A stretch of 64,000 bases of DNA from Ruania zhangjianzhongii. GTDB lineage: Bacteria; Actinomycetota; Actinomycetes; Actinomycetales; Beutenbergiaceae. The stretch covers positions 1,426,001 to 1,490,000 of the forward strand of contig NZ_CP042828.1 in the NCBI RefSeq assembly GCF_008000995.1, given 5' to 3'. The notes beneath the pieces are model-generated. The model had not been told where the DNA came from, did no database searches, and worked only from the letters and a program-made list of their open reading frames with translations. A program made the position numbers and the translations under genes. Below, one piece after another: positions 25,444 to 33,959 of the stretch; position 1 is the first letter of the stretch; every line of letters starts with the position of its first letter.

Positions 25444-25517
25444 CCTGACTTGACCTGAACTGCCGTGCCGGCACCGATGTTGGCACGGGCAAGTACCAAC
25501 GAGAGAGGACAACCACG

Positions 25518-26822
25518 ATGAGACGAACTCGACGCGTGCCCACGGCGATCGCCGCCGGCGCCCTGGCCGGATCTCTGCTGCTGACCGCCTGCTCCGGCGG
25601 AGGATCCGGTGAGGGCGACGGTGACTCGCTCACTGTCTGGTTCCCCGGCAACAGCGAGGCCGAGATGGCCCTGGTGAACGACACGATCGTGCCTGCCTTC
25701 GAGGAGGAGTCCGGCATCGATGTGGCGGTCACCTACGTCGACTGGGCTGACCTCGGCCCCAAGCTGAACGCCGCGTTCGCGGCCGGTACCGCCCCGGACG
25801 TGATCGGTCACGGGTTGGCCGCGACCGCCGACCTCGTGGCTAACGGCCGCGTCCTGGATCTCTCGGCCTATGTGGACGAGATGGACCCCGAAGCGGTCGA
25901 GGACATGTCCTCCTCCCTGCCCGGCGGTGAGGTGGATGGCGCGCCGTACATGGTCCCGCTCTTGATGACCGCCCGGATGATCGCCTACAGCGGCACCGAC
26001 TTCGAAGACGCCGGTCTGGACCCGGAAGCACCGCCGGAGACCTGGGGCGAGGTCAGGGACGTCGCCGAGCAGCTCACCGAGCGCGATGGTGCGGACATCA
26101 GCCGGGCCGGACTCGTGGTGCCCAGCGACCCGATCGGCGTGCAGCAGAGCTTCGGGACATTCCTGTGGTCCAACGGTGGGGAGTTCCTGAACGAAGACAA
26201 CACCGCCGCGACGATGAACACTCCGGAAGGTGTCGAAGCCCTGGAGTTCTACGCCAGTCTCTACCAGGGCGAGACCGCCGTGGACAACACCCTCGGCGTA
26301 CAGCTGCCGGGTCAGCCCGCTGAGGCCCCCGTGGTCACTGGTGCCGCCGCGATGCAGCTGGTCTCCGCCGGGGACATCGTCAACCTGCAGGAGTCCGGCC
26401 CCGACCGAGACCTGCGCCTGATGATGCCGCCCGCCTTCGAAGGCAACGAGCCGGGTGCGTTCGGCGGGCCAGGGAACGGGCTGATGATCAACGCTGACAG
26501 CGACGTCCCCGATCTTGCCTGGGACTTCATCTCCATGATGATCGAACCCGAGACCAACCTGGAGTACGTGCAGTCGCTGGGTGCGCTGCCGGTGCACGCC
26601 TCCTCGATCGACTCCGAGTACATCTCCGCCAGTCCAGATCTGGAACGGGCGGTGGAGGCCCTCGCGAGCACCCACTCCAACCCGAACGTTCAGGGGTGGA
26701 CGCAGATGCGGGATGCGATGGGTCAGCACCTGGAGCGGGCGCTGCACGGCGAGGTCGACCCCGCCGAGGCTCTCGAGCAGGCGAACGGCGAGGTGGAGCA
26801 GGTCCTTGCCTCGGCTTCGTGA
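25518..26822 (+). CDS. Carbohydrate ABC transporter substrate-binding lipoprotein
   Basis: 434 residues with lipobox LLTAC (Cys25). The CUT1 SBP pattern is visible: LTVWFPGNSEAEMALVNDTIVPAFEEESGIDVAVTYVDW, AAFAAGTAPDVIGHG, and the conserved GGEFLNEDN and GPGNGLMINADS segments. It captures an oligosaccharide or modified sugar outside the membrane. The neighbouring sulfatase and GH20 genes suggest a sulfated or N-acetylated sugar as ligand. It is followed 7 nt later by the first permease. Confidence 0.93.
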   Translation: MRRTRRVPTAIAAGALAGSLLLTACSGGGSGEGDGDSLTVWFPGNSEAEMALVNDTIVPAFEEESGIDVAVTYVDWADLGPKLNAAFAAGTAPDVIGHGLAATADLVANGRVLDLSAYVDEMDPEAVEDMSSSLPGGEVDGAPYMVPLLMTARMIAYSGTDFEDAGLDPEAPPETWGEVRDVAEQLTERDGADISRAGLVVPSDPIGVQQSFGTFLWSNGGEFLNEDNTAATMNTPEGVEALEFYASLYQGETAVDNTLGVQLPGQPAEAPVVTGAAAMQLVSAGDIVNLQESGPDRDLRLMMPPAFEGNEPGAFGGPGNGLMINADSDVPDLAWDFISMMIEPETNLEYVQSLGALPVHASSIDSEYISASPDLERAVEALASTHSNPNVQGWTQMRDAMGQHLERALHGEVDPAEALEQANGEVEQVLASAS

Positions 26823-26829
26823 TCCAGAG

Positions 26830-27753
26830 GTGCGCCGGGGCGCTGCGGCGCCCGGCGCACCCCGCGCGCGGCCGCGGAAGAGCAGGCTGGGCCGTCCGCA
26901 GGCTCGGATGGGACTGCTGTTCGTGGTCCCGGCGGCGCTCTATGTGGTGATCTTCCAGCTCGGTCCGGTGCTCTACGGCCTGGTGCTCAGCTTCAGTTCG
27001 TACAGCCCGATCAGCCGCTCCGGTCCGGAGTTCATCGGCTGGGACAACTACGCCGCGATCTTCAACGACCCTCAGTTCGGCCAGGCGATGCTGGTGACCG
27101 GCCGGTACGTGCTCCAGGTGCTGCCGGTCACTGTGGTGATCGCTCTGGGCCTGGCGATGCTGTCCAACCGGGCGTTCCGTGGCGTTGGACTGTTCCGGAC
27201 CGGCCTGTACGTCCCGCATGTGGTCTCGCTGACTGCGGTCAGCATGGTCTGGCTGTGGATGTACTCCGACCAGGGTCTGGTCAACCAGGTGCTGGACTTC
27301 TTCGGGCAGTCCGGCCAGCGGTGGCTGACCACTGAGGGCGGCGCGCTGAACGCCGTCTCGGTGATGCGCATCTGGAAGGCGCTCGGCAGCAACATGGTGC
27401 TGCTGCTGGCCGGGCTGCAGACGGTTCCGAAGGACTTGTACGAGGCAGCCCGGGTGGACGGCGCGAACGCGTGGCAGCAGTTCCGCGCCGTGACGTTGCC
27501 GGGGATCCGCCCCATGCTGACTTATGTGGTGGTGATGGACATCATCTACCTGGCCCAGGGCTTCGCGGAGATCTTCGTGCTCACCCAGGGTGGCCCGTAC
27601 GGCACCACCACCACGGTGAACTACCTGATCTATACCGAAGCGTTCCAGTACAACGAGATGGGTAGCGCGTCGGCGATGGCCTTCGTGCTGTTCGCCTTCA
27701 TCGCCGGACTGACGATCGTCGCGCTGCGAGCTGGTCAGGGGAGGAGAAGCTGA
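26830..27753 (+). CDS. Carbohydrate ABC transporter permease (MalF/UgpA type)
   Basis: 307 residues from GTG 26830, the first start after the preceding stop in this frame. A basic N-terminal tail is followed by MGLLFVVPAALYVVIFQLGPVLYGLVLSF and five further membrane segments, with the EAA loop LYEAARVDGANAWQQFRAVTLPGIRPML. It pairs with the second permease, whose ATG lies 2 nt after this stop. No ATPase gene is present here, so a shared MsiK-type ATPase elsewhere in the genome is likely, as is common in actinobacteria. Confidence 0.92.
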   Translation: MRRGAAAPGAPRARPRKSRLGRPQARMGLLFVVPAALYVVIFQLGPVLYGLVLSFSSYSPISRSGPEFIGWDNYAAIFNDPQFGQAMLVTGRYVLQVLPVTVVIALGLAMLSNRAFRGVGLFRTGLYVPHVVSLTAVSMVWLWMYSDQGLVNQVLDFFGQSGQRWLTTEGGALNAVSVMRIWKALGSNMVLLLAGLQTVPKDLYEAARVDGANAWQQFRAVTLPGIRPMLTYVVVMDIIYLAQGFAEIFVLTQGGPYGTTTTVNYLIYTEAFQYNEMGSASAMAFVLFAFIAGLTIVALRAGQGRRS

Positions 27754-27754
27754 C

Positions 27755-28618
27755 ATGATCGGACGTCGACGACTCACCCGACGGGCGTGGCCCCGGATCG
27801 TGGCGCTTGCCGCAGTCACCGCGCTGGTGCTGCTGCCGTTCTGGTGGATGCTCAGCCTGGCGTTCACGCCCGAAGGTCAGAGCGTGAGCTTCATCCCGGA
27901 GCAGCCCACGGTCGAGAACTTCCAGATCGCGGTCCAGGCCGCCAACTTGGACACCGCCTTCGCCAACTCGACGATCATCACCGTCGTCGCCGTGGCGACG
28001 AACTGCATCGTGCCGGTGATCGCGGGCTACGCCTTCGCCCACCTGCCGTTCCGTGGTAGCAAACCGCTCTTCTACGTGTTGCTGTCCACAGTGGCGATCC
28101 CGGTCTCGGTCACGCTCATCCCGCTGTTCCTGATGGCCCGCAACTTCCCGTTGGCGGGCGGCAACGACCTCTTCGGCGACGGCGGAAGCGGGCTGCTCGA
28201 CTCGGTCGGCGGGCTGATGCTGCCGTACCTAGTGGGCACGATGAACATCTTCCTGTCCCGCCAGTACTTCGCCGGGATGGATCGGGACTTCGCCGAGGCG
28301 GCCCGGATCGACGGTGCGAGTGAGTTGCGAACCTTCGCGAGGATCTACCTGCCGATGGCGAAACCGCTGCTCGCGCTGGTGGCGGTGTTCTCCTTCACCG
28401 GGGTCTGGGACGACTTCCTCTGGCCACTGGTGGTCTCCGCCTCGGAGCGCAGCACTACCGTCCAGCTCGCCATCACCACATTCGCCGCCAGCGGGAACGT
28501 GCGCTACGGCGCGTTGATGGCCGCGACGATCCTGGTCACCCTGCCGGTCCTGGTGGTCTTCCTGTTCAACCAGCGAGGGTTCATCGCCGGTCTGTCCGAG
28601 GGTGGGATCAAGGGGTGA
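27755..28618 (+). CDS. Carbohydrate ABC transporter permease (MalG type)
   Basis: 287 residues, ATG 27755 with GAGGAGAAG upstream. Six membrane segments, starting LAAVTALVLLPFWWMLSLAF, and the EAA loop DRDFAEAARIDGASELRTFARIYLPMAKPLLALVAVF. It completes the CUT1 channel with the preceding permease. The ending FNQRGFIAGLSEGGIKG is typical of the family. Confidence 0.92.
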   Translation: MIGRRRLTRRAWPRIVALAAVTALVLLPFWWMLSLAFTPEGQSVSFIPEQPTVENFQIAVQAANLDTAFANSTIITVVAVATNCIVPVIAGYAFAHLPFRGSKPLFYVLLSTVAIPVSVTLIPLFLMARNFPLAGGNDLFGDGGSGLLDSVGGLMLPYLVGTMNIFLSRQYFAGMDRDFAEAARIDGASELRTFARIYLPMAKPLLALVAVFSFTGVWDDFLWPLVVSASERSTTVQLAITTFAASGNVRYGALMAATILVTLPVLVVFLFNQRGFIAGLSEGGIKG

Positions 28619-28673
28619 CGGTTGCGGCCGGCCTGACCTGTTTCAGCAACCATTCACGAAGGAGCATGCGCAC

Positions 28674-30344
28674 GTGCCACATCACAGCGCTGACGTACTG
28701 ATCATCGGGGCCGGACTGGGCGGCGTCGCCGCTGCACGCGCGGCCCTCGCCCTCGGGCGGACGGTGATCCTCACCGACGCGGGGGACTGGCTCGGTGGAC
28801 AGCTGACCACGCAGGCCGTGCCGCCGGACGAGCACCCGTGGATCGAGAGTGATCTGGTGTCGGCGAGCTACCGCGACCTGCGCACCCGGATCCGGGACTA
28901 CTACCGCAACCACCGCCCGCTGACCGCTCAGGCGAGCCAGGACGAGCACCTCAACCCCGGTGCCGGGTTCGTCTCCAAGCTCTGCCACGAACCCCGCGTG
29001 TCGGCTGCTGTGCTGGCCGAGATGCTCGCCCCCGCCGTCGCCGAGGGACGACTCACTCTGCTGTTCGGGCAGGAACCGGTCGCTGCCGAACGGGACGGCG
29101 AGCGCGTGGCCTCCGTGACGACCCGGGATCGCGCCACCGGTCAGCGGCAGGAGCTGGTCGGTCAGGTGGTGCTGGATGCGACCGAGCTCGGCGACCTGCT
29201 CGAGCTTGCGGACATCCCGCACGTGGTCGGTGCCGAGTCCCACGCCCAGACCGGTGAGCTGCATGCACCCGAGCAGGCCGACCCGCTGGACCAGCAGGCG
29301 ATCACCTGGTGTGCGGCCGTGGAGTACCGGGCCGGCGAGAACCACGTGATCGAGGAGCCGGCGAGCTATGCCTACTGGCGGGACACCGTCGATCCCCGGT
29401 GGTCCGGTTCGCAGCTGTCCTGGACGGACATCCACCCGATCACGCTGGAGCACCGCTACCGGCCGCTGTTCGCCGGCACACCGGAGCAGGCGATCGACAG
29501 CAAGGATCGCGACCTGTGGCACTACCGCCGGATCCTCGCCCGCCGTCAGCTGCAACCGTCCTACACCGGCGGTGACATCTCGCTGGTGAACTGGCCGCAC
29601 ACCGACTACTGGGAGCTGCCGCTGGTCGGGGTGCCCGAGGAGACCCGGCAGGAGGCGTTGCGCAGCGCTCGCGAGCTGACGCTCTCGTTCGTGTACTGGA
29701 TGCAGACCGAGGCCCCGCGACCCGATGGTGGCCACGGTTATCCCGAGCTGCGCCTGTGCGGCGAGGTGCTCGGCACCGAGGACGGCCTGGCCCGTGAGCC
29801 CTACGTCCGCGAGTCGCGGCGGATCAAGGCGCTGTTCACCGTGACGGAGGCGCACATCGGCTGCGAGATGCGTGGCGCGAGCGCTGGGTCCGCGATCTTC
29901 GAGGACACGGTCGGCATCGGGCACTACCGGATCGACCTGCACCCGTCCACGTCCGGACGCACGTACGTGGATATCGCTTCGTTCCCGTTCCAGATCCCGC
30001 TCGGTGCCCTGATCCCGGAGGAGACCACCAACCTGCTGGCGGCGAACAAGAACATCGGCACCACGCACATCACCAACGGCGCTTATCGGCTGCATCCGGT
30101 GGAGTGGTCGATCGGTGAGGCGGCTGGTGCGATCGCCGCGTACAGCCTGAAGGTGGGCCTGACCGCGGCCGAGGTGCGCGAGGACCCGACCGAGCTGGCC
30201 GCGTTCCAGCAGCTGCTCGCCGACGAGCTGGGGGTGACGCTGGAGTGGCCGGACGAGATCCGCCGGACCGGGGCGCCGGACGCCACCGGGCCCGTGCTGA
30301 AGAAGCAGCTGGCGAGTGCCGCCGTGCGGAAGCCGTCACGATGA
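28674..30344 (+). CDS. FAD-dependent oxidoreductase (FAD_oxidored family)
   Basis: 556 residues from GTG 28674, with AAGGAG 9 nt upstream. The N-terminus is an FAD Rossmann fold, ADVLIIGAGLGGVAAARAALALG, followed by GDWLGGQLTTQAVPPDE. Conserved family segments include VVLDATELGDLLELADI and the C-terminal IPLGALIPEETTNLLAANKNIGTTHITNGAYRLHPVEWSIGEAAGAIAAYSL. These enzymes are frequent in polysaccharide-use loci and may oxidise a sugar hydroxyl, but no activity can be read here. The stop overlaps the sulfatase start (ATGA at 30341-30344). Confidence 0.85.
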   Translation: MPHHSADVLIIGAGLGGVAAARAALALGRTVILTDAGDWLGGQLTTQAVPPDEHPWIESDLVSASYRDLRTRIRDYYRNHRPLTAQASQDEHLNPGAGFVSKLCHEPRVSAAVLAEMLAPAVAEGRLTLLFGQEPVAAERDGERVASVTTRDRATGQRQELVGQVVLDATELGDLLELADIPHVVGAESHAQTGELHAPEQADPLDQQAITWCAAVEYRAGENHVIEEPASYAYWRDTVDPRWSGSQLSWTDIHPITLEHRYRPLFAGTPEQAIDSKDRDLWHYRRILARRQLQPSYTGGDISLVNWPHTDYWELPLVGVPEETRQEALRSARELTLSFVYWMQTEAPRPDGGHGYPELRLCGEVLGTEDGLAREPYVRESRRIKALFTVTEAHIGCEMRGASAGSAIFEDTVGIGHYRIDLHPSTSGRTYVDIASFPFQIPLGALIPEETTNLLAANKNIGTTHITNGAYRLHPVEWSIGEAAGAIAAYSLKVGLTAAEVREDPTELAAFQQLLADELGVTLEWPDEIRRTGAPDATGPVLKKQLASAAVRKPSR

Positions 30345-31843
30345 CTGAGGCACTGGCGGAGGACGGGGTGCGGGCACAGCCGAACATCCTGCTGATCATG
30401 GCGGACCAGTGGCGCGGGGACTGCCTTGGCGCCGCCGGGCACCCCGTGGTGCGGACCCCGTTCCTGGACCGGCTGGCTTCCGGGGGGACCCGCTACGCGA
30501 AGGCGTACTCGGCGGTGCCGTCCTGTACTCCCGCGCGCGCTTCGCTGATGACCGGGCTCCGGCCGACGACGCACGGGCGGGTCGGGTACGAAGATGCGGT
30601 GCCGTGGGACTATTCCACGACGCTCGCCGGAGAGTTCACCCGCCACGGGTACCAGACCCAGGCGGTGGGCAAGATGCACGTCGATCCGCCGCGAGCGCGG
30701 CTCGGGTTCGAGAACGTCGTCCTGCACAGTCCGCTTGGGATCATCCGGGCCGCGCGGCAACAGGGCCAGGACCCCGATCTGGTCGATGACTACCTGCCGT
30801 GGCTACGACTGCGGTTGGGCCGGGACGGGACCTTCTTCGACCACGGCATCGACAGCAACTCCTGGGTGGTCCGCCCGTGGGACAAGCCCGAGCACCTGCA
30901 TCCCACGAACTTCGTGGCGACCGAGGCGGCGGACTTCCTCCGCCGGCGCGATCCGACCAAGCCGTTCTTCCTGTTCGCGTCGTTCAACGCACCGCATCCG
31001 CCCTATGACCCGCCGAGCTGGGCCCTGGACCAGTACCTGCACACCGAGATGCCAGATCCGCCGGTCGGCGACTGGGCCGAGGCGTTCCAGCAGTGGGCCG
31101 ACCCGCTGAATCCGACCGCACTGGTTGGTGCGGTGCCGGATGAGACCCTGCACCGGGCACGAGCCGGCTACTACGGTCACATCAGCCATGTCGACCAGCA
31201 GATCAATTATCTGCTGGAGGAGCTCGACCACCGGGGACTGCGCGAGAACACGGTGATCTGCTTCCTCTCCGACCACGGCGAGATGCTCGGCGACCATCAC
31301 CTCTACCGCAAGGGCTTTCCCTATGAAGGATCAGCCCGGATACCGATGATCCTCAACGGCCCGGGTGTCCCGTCGGGCGAAGTTTGCACCGACGTCGTCG
31401 AGCTGGGGGATGTGATGCCCACACTGCTTCAGGCGGCTGGGCTTCCGGTGCCCGACGACGTGGAGGGGCTGAGCTTCCTGCCCGCCGCTGGCGACGAGCA
31501 CGCGCCAGCGCGCGCTTGGCTGCACGGTGAGCACACCCTGTTGGGACAGTCGTTCCAGTGGCTGACCGATGGGCACGAGAAGTATGTGTGGTGGAGCGCC
31601 ACCGGCAACGAGCAGCTTTTCGACCTCGAGGCGGATCCGGCGGAGTGCACCGACCTCGCACAGTCAGCCGAGGCGCAGGAACGGCTCGCGCGCTGGCGGG
31701 AGAGACTGATCGGCGTGCTGACCAGCCGGGAGGAAGGGTTCGTCGCCGACGGCCAACTGGTGCCGAATCGACCCGTCCGGCCGACCCTGAGCAGTGCGCG
31801 AGGTGGGACTCGAACCCACACGCCCGAAGGCACAGGAACCTAA
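30341..31843 (+). CDS. Type I sulfatase (formylglycine-dependent), likely cytoplasmic
   Basis: 500 residues from ATG 30341, overlapping the preceding stop. The family is clear: PNILLIMADQWRGD with metal-binding Asp (D22), the modification site SCTPARASLMTG with C62 to become formylglycine and R66, VGKMHVDPP and SDHGEMLGDHHLYRKG. It would remove sulfate from a sugar or small ester. There is no signal peptide, so it probably acts on imported substrate. A formylglycine-generating enzyme must be encoded elsewhere. The last 16 codons run through the complement of the tRNA-Leu gene at 31795-31876 and stop inside it, so the native C-terminus may have been altered. Confidence 0.9.
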   Translation: MTEALAEDGVRAQPNILLIMADQWRGDCLGAAGHPVVRTPFLDRLASGGTRYAKAYSAVPSCTPARASLMTGLRPTTHGRVGYEDAVPWDYSTTLAGEFTRHGYQTQAVGKMHVDPPRARLGFENVVLHSPLGIIRAARQQGQDPDLVDDYLPWLRLRLGRDGTFFDHGIDSNSWVVRPWDKPEHLHPTNFVATEAADFLRRRDPTKPFFLFASFNAPHPPYDPPSWALDQYLHTEMPDPPVGDWAEAFQQWADPLNPTALVGAVPDETLHRARAGYYGHISHVDQQINYLLEELDHRGLRENTVICFLSDHGEMLGDHHLYRKGFPYEGSARIPMILNGPGVPSGEVCTDVVELGDVMPTLLQAAGLPVPDDVEGLSFLPAAGDEHAPARAWLHGEHTLLGQSFQWLTDGHEKYVWWSATGNEQLFDLEADPAECTDLAQSAEAQERLARWRERLIGVLTSREEGFVADGQLVPNRPVRPTLSSARGGTRTHTPEGTGT

Positions 31844-31876
31844 ATCCTGCGCGGCTACCAGTTACGCCACTCGCGC
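31795..31876 (-). tRNA. tRNA-Leu (anticodon TAG)
   Basis: The complement folds into a complete cloverleaf: acceptor GCGCGAG paired with CTCGCGC, D-arm with TAACTGGTAG, anticodon stem CAGGA/TCCTG with loop TTTAGGT (anticodon TAG), the long variable arm expected of tRNA-Leu, T-arm GTGGG-TTCGAGT-CCCAC and discriminator A. CCA is not encoded. The end of the sulfatase reading frame lies on the opposite strand. Confidence 0.95.
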
Positions 31877-31898
31877 TCTCGTCCCATAGCCTAGGGCC

Positions 31899-32591
31899 GT
31901 GTCGACTTCAGATCCATCCGCCGTCCTCGTTCTCGACTTCGACGGGACCGTCTGCATCGGCGACGACCCGGTGCTGTTCTACGCCGAAGAGGTCGCCGCC
32001 CGCCACGGCGCCGCAGCCGGCGTTGCCGACCAGGTTCGCGAATTCCTCGCCGGTGAGCGGCACGTGGCCGGTGCTGCCGACGGGTACCACGCCGTGCACC
32101 GGCTCTCGGCCGCGGTCGGCGCCGGCCAGGAACTGCTCCGGGAGGCCTATCTCGCTTCCCGCTCCAGACTGGACGCCGGAGAAGGAGACACCCGCGCCCC
32201 GCACGGGCTCAGCGACGCACTGGCAGAGCTGCGCGGGGCCGACGTACGGCTCGTGCTGGCTACCAACTCACCCCGGATCGGCATCGAGAAGTGGCTCGCC
32301 AGCCGGGACCTGGACCACCGGATGGACGAGGTCATCTCCGATGCCGGGAAACCGGCCGGAATGCCCGACCTGCTGGAACAGGTGGCCAGCCGTGCGGGGC
32401 TGCAGGTGCCGAGCACCCTGGGCAGCATCGGGGACGTCTGGGCGAACGACGTCGGCCCGGTGATGGCCCGCAGTGGTACCGGCTTCTTCATCGACCGCTT
32501 CGGCACGGGTCAGCAGCCGAGCTCCTACACCGGCAGCACGTTCGAGGACCTCCTCCCGGCACTGCGGGAGTGGGCCGCCCAGCCCCGCTGA
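31899..32591 (+). CDS. HAD-superfamily hydrolase
   Basis: 230 residues from GTG 31899. HAD motifs in order: LVLDFDGTVC (nucleophile Asp and acid/base Asp), LVLATNSPR (motif II), the Lys of DAGKPAGMP (motif III) and GSIGDVWANDVGP (motif IV acidic residues). The cap between motifs I and II is helical, as in phosphoglycolate- or phosphonoacetaldehyde-type HADs. It is a probable phosphatase of unknown substrate. The start lies 22 bp after the oppositely transcribed tRNA-Leu gene, and a 243-bp gap separates it from the phosphonate-type transporter. Confidence 0.85.
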   Translation: MSTSDPSAVLVLDFDGTVCIGDDPVLFYAEEVAARHGAAAGVADQVREFLAGERHVAGAADGYHAVHRLSAAVGAGQELLREAYLASRSRLDAGEGDTRAPHGLSDALAELRGADVRLVLATNSPRIGIEKWLASRDLDHRMDEVISDAGKPAGMPDLLEQVASRAGLQVPSTLGSIGDVWANDVGPVMARSGTGFFIDRFGTGQQPSSYTGSTFEDLLPALREWAAQPR

Positions 32592-32737
32592 CGACGGCGG
32601 GTGACGCGGGCCGTGTCCGGCTCACCGGGGCGCCGAGGTGCTGTCCGTCTGTCTGCCGTTCGTGGTGCCTGCCGTGCACCAGACGGTTACCGAGATGCAA
32701 CCTTCCATTCCCTGGCGCATCGGCGGCGCGGTCAGTA

Positions 32738-32758
32738 CCGTGAAATCCGTGTTCACGG
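32738..32758. promoter_or_regulatory. Inverted repeat upstream of PhnD-type gene
   Basis: CCGTGAA (32738-32744) and TTCACGG (32752-32758) are perfect inverses 7 nt apart, 76 bp before the ATG of the binding-protein gene. It may be the operator for the RpiR-family regulator at the end of this operon. The gap 32592-32834 holds no gene. Confidence 0.5.
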
Positions 32759-32834
32759 CCGAGACGTTCGATGCAATGGCGTTTCGGCACTCCATTCCGG
32801 TGCCGCGGCACCACCGAACCGTGAGGTGCGAACG

Positions 32835-33863
32835 ATGAAGCGAAACCTGCGTTGGGCCGCCGTGGGCGCCGTGGCTGCCTTGGCTCTGACCGCCTGTGGC
32901 AGCAACCCGAACGAGCCCGAGGACTCTGCTGACGGGGGCGACTCCGGTGACGGTGGTGGCCAGGAGGAGACGGTCGAGAACCCGGAGACGTTGATTCTCG
33001 GTCTGGTGCCTTCTCAGGAGGTGGACACTCTCGTGGAGGACGCGGACGCGCTCGGCGCGCTGATCTCCGAGGAGGTCGGTATCCCGGTGGAGACGTTCGT
33101 CTCGGAGAGCTACGCCGCACTGGTGACCGCGATGGGCACCGGCCAGGCGCACATCGGTATGTTCGGTCCGATCGCCCTGGTGCAGGCCGCGGACCAGGGT
33201 GGTGCGGAGATCATCCTGCAGTCGGTGCGCTACGGCTCGCCGACCTACCACACGCAGTGGTTCACCAACGATCCGGGCACCTACTGCCTCGACGACGTCG
33301 TAGAGGTGACCAACGACGACGGATCGGTCTACACCTTCTGCAACGGCACCGATAGCGCGGAGTCCGGCCCGGCGGGCGAGGACGCCCTGGCGCTGATCGA
33401 GCAGGACACGCCGATCTCCATGGTGGACGCCGCCTCAGCCTCGGGGTACTACTACCCGGCCACCCAGCTGCAGCGAGTGGCGGACCTGGACCCGTTGGCA
33501 CTGAACACCCAGTTCGCCGGTGGCCACCCCAACTCGATCCTCAATGTCGCCAGCGGCGACTACCCGGTGGGGGTGAGCTTCGACGACGCCCGGGACAACC
33601 TGGTGGAGGAGAACCCGCAGATCGGCGAGGAGGTCACGGTGTTCGCCTACTCCGGCGAGATCCCGAACGACGGTGTGGCCGTGGCCGGCGACCTCTCCGA
33701 CGAGCTGACCCAGCAGATCTCTGACGCCATGATCGCCGTGATGGAGACCGAGGAGGGTGCGGCCCAGTTCGATGCCGTGTACTCGATCGAGGGGCTGGTC
33801 CCGGCCGACCTGGACGCCCTCGAGGAGGCCCGCGAGGTCGAGGCGAACTTCGCCGGTCTGTGA
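32835..33863 (+). CDS. phnD: Phosphonate/phosphite-type ABC substrate-binding lipoprotein (PhnD family)
   Basis: 342 residues from ATG 32835; the frame is open upstream but the lipoprotein signal (LALTAC, Cys21) fixes the start. After an acidic linker the mature protein has the PhnD pattern: LVPSQEVDTLVEDADALGALISEEVGIPVETFVSESYAALVTAMGTGQAHIGMFGPIALVQA and later FAGGHPNSILNVASGDYPVGVSFDDARD. Members bind phosphonates, phosphite or phosphate esters. It heads an operon with phnC, two phnE-type permeases and an RpiR-type regulator. No C-P lyase genes occur in the window, so the ligand may be something other than a classic phosphonate. Confidence 0.88.
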   Translation: MKRNLRWAAVGAVAALALTACGSNPNEPEDSADGGDSGDGGGQEETVENPETLILGLVPSQEVDTLVEDADALGALISEEVGIPVETFVSESYAALVTAMGTGQAHIGMFGPIALVQAADQGGAEIILQSVRYGSPTYHTQWFTNDPGTYCLDDVVEVTNDDGSVYTFCNGTDSAESGPAGEDALALIEQDTPISMVDAASASGYYYPATQLQRVADLDPLALNTQFAGGHPNSILNVASGDYPVGVSFDDARDNLVEENPQIGEEVTVFAYSGEIPNDGVAVAGDLSDELTQQISDAMIAVMETEEGAAQFDAVYSIEGLVPADLDALEEAREVEANFAGL

Positions 33864-33881
33864 CCGGCGGACCCGGGAACT

Positions 33882-33910
33882 GCGCGGGGCGGGCGATGCC
33901 CGCTCCGCGC
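33882..33910 (+). other. Intercistronic stem-loop between phnD and phnC
   Basis: A 13-bp stem (33882-33894 with 33898-33910, one G-U pair, 3-nt loop) lies 18 bp after the phnD stop. Such hairpins after the binding-protein gene commonly stabilise that part of the message or partly terminate it, so that binding protein is made in excess over the membrane subunits. Confidence 0.7.
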
Positions 33911-33959
33911 GTTGCGGGGAGTCCGCACAGTGAGCACCGTCCGGCAGTGAGGGAGCAGC

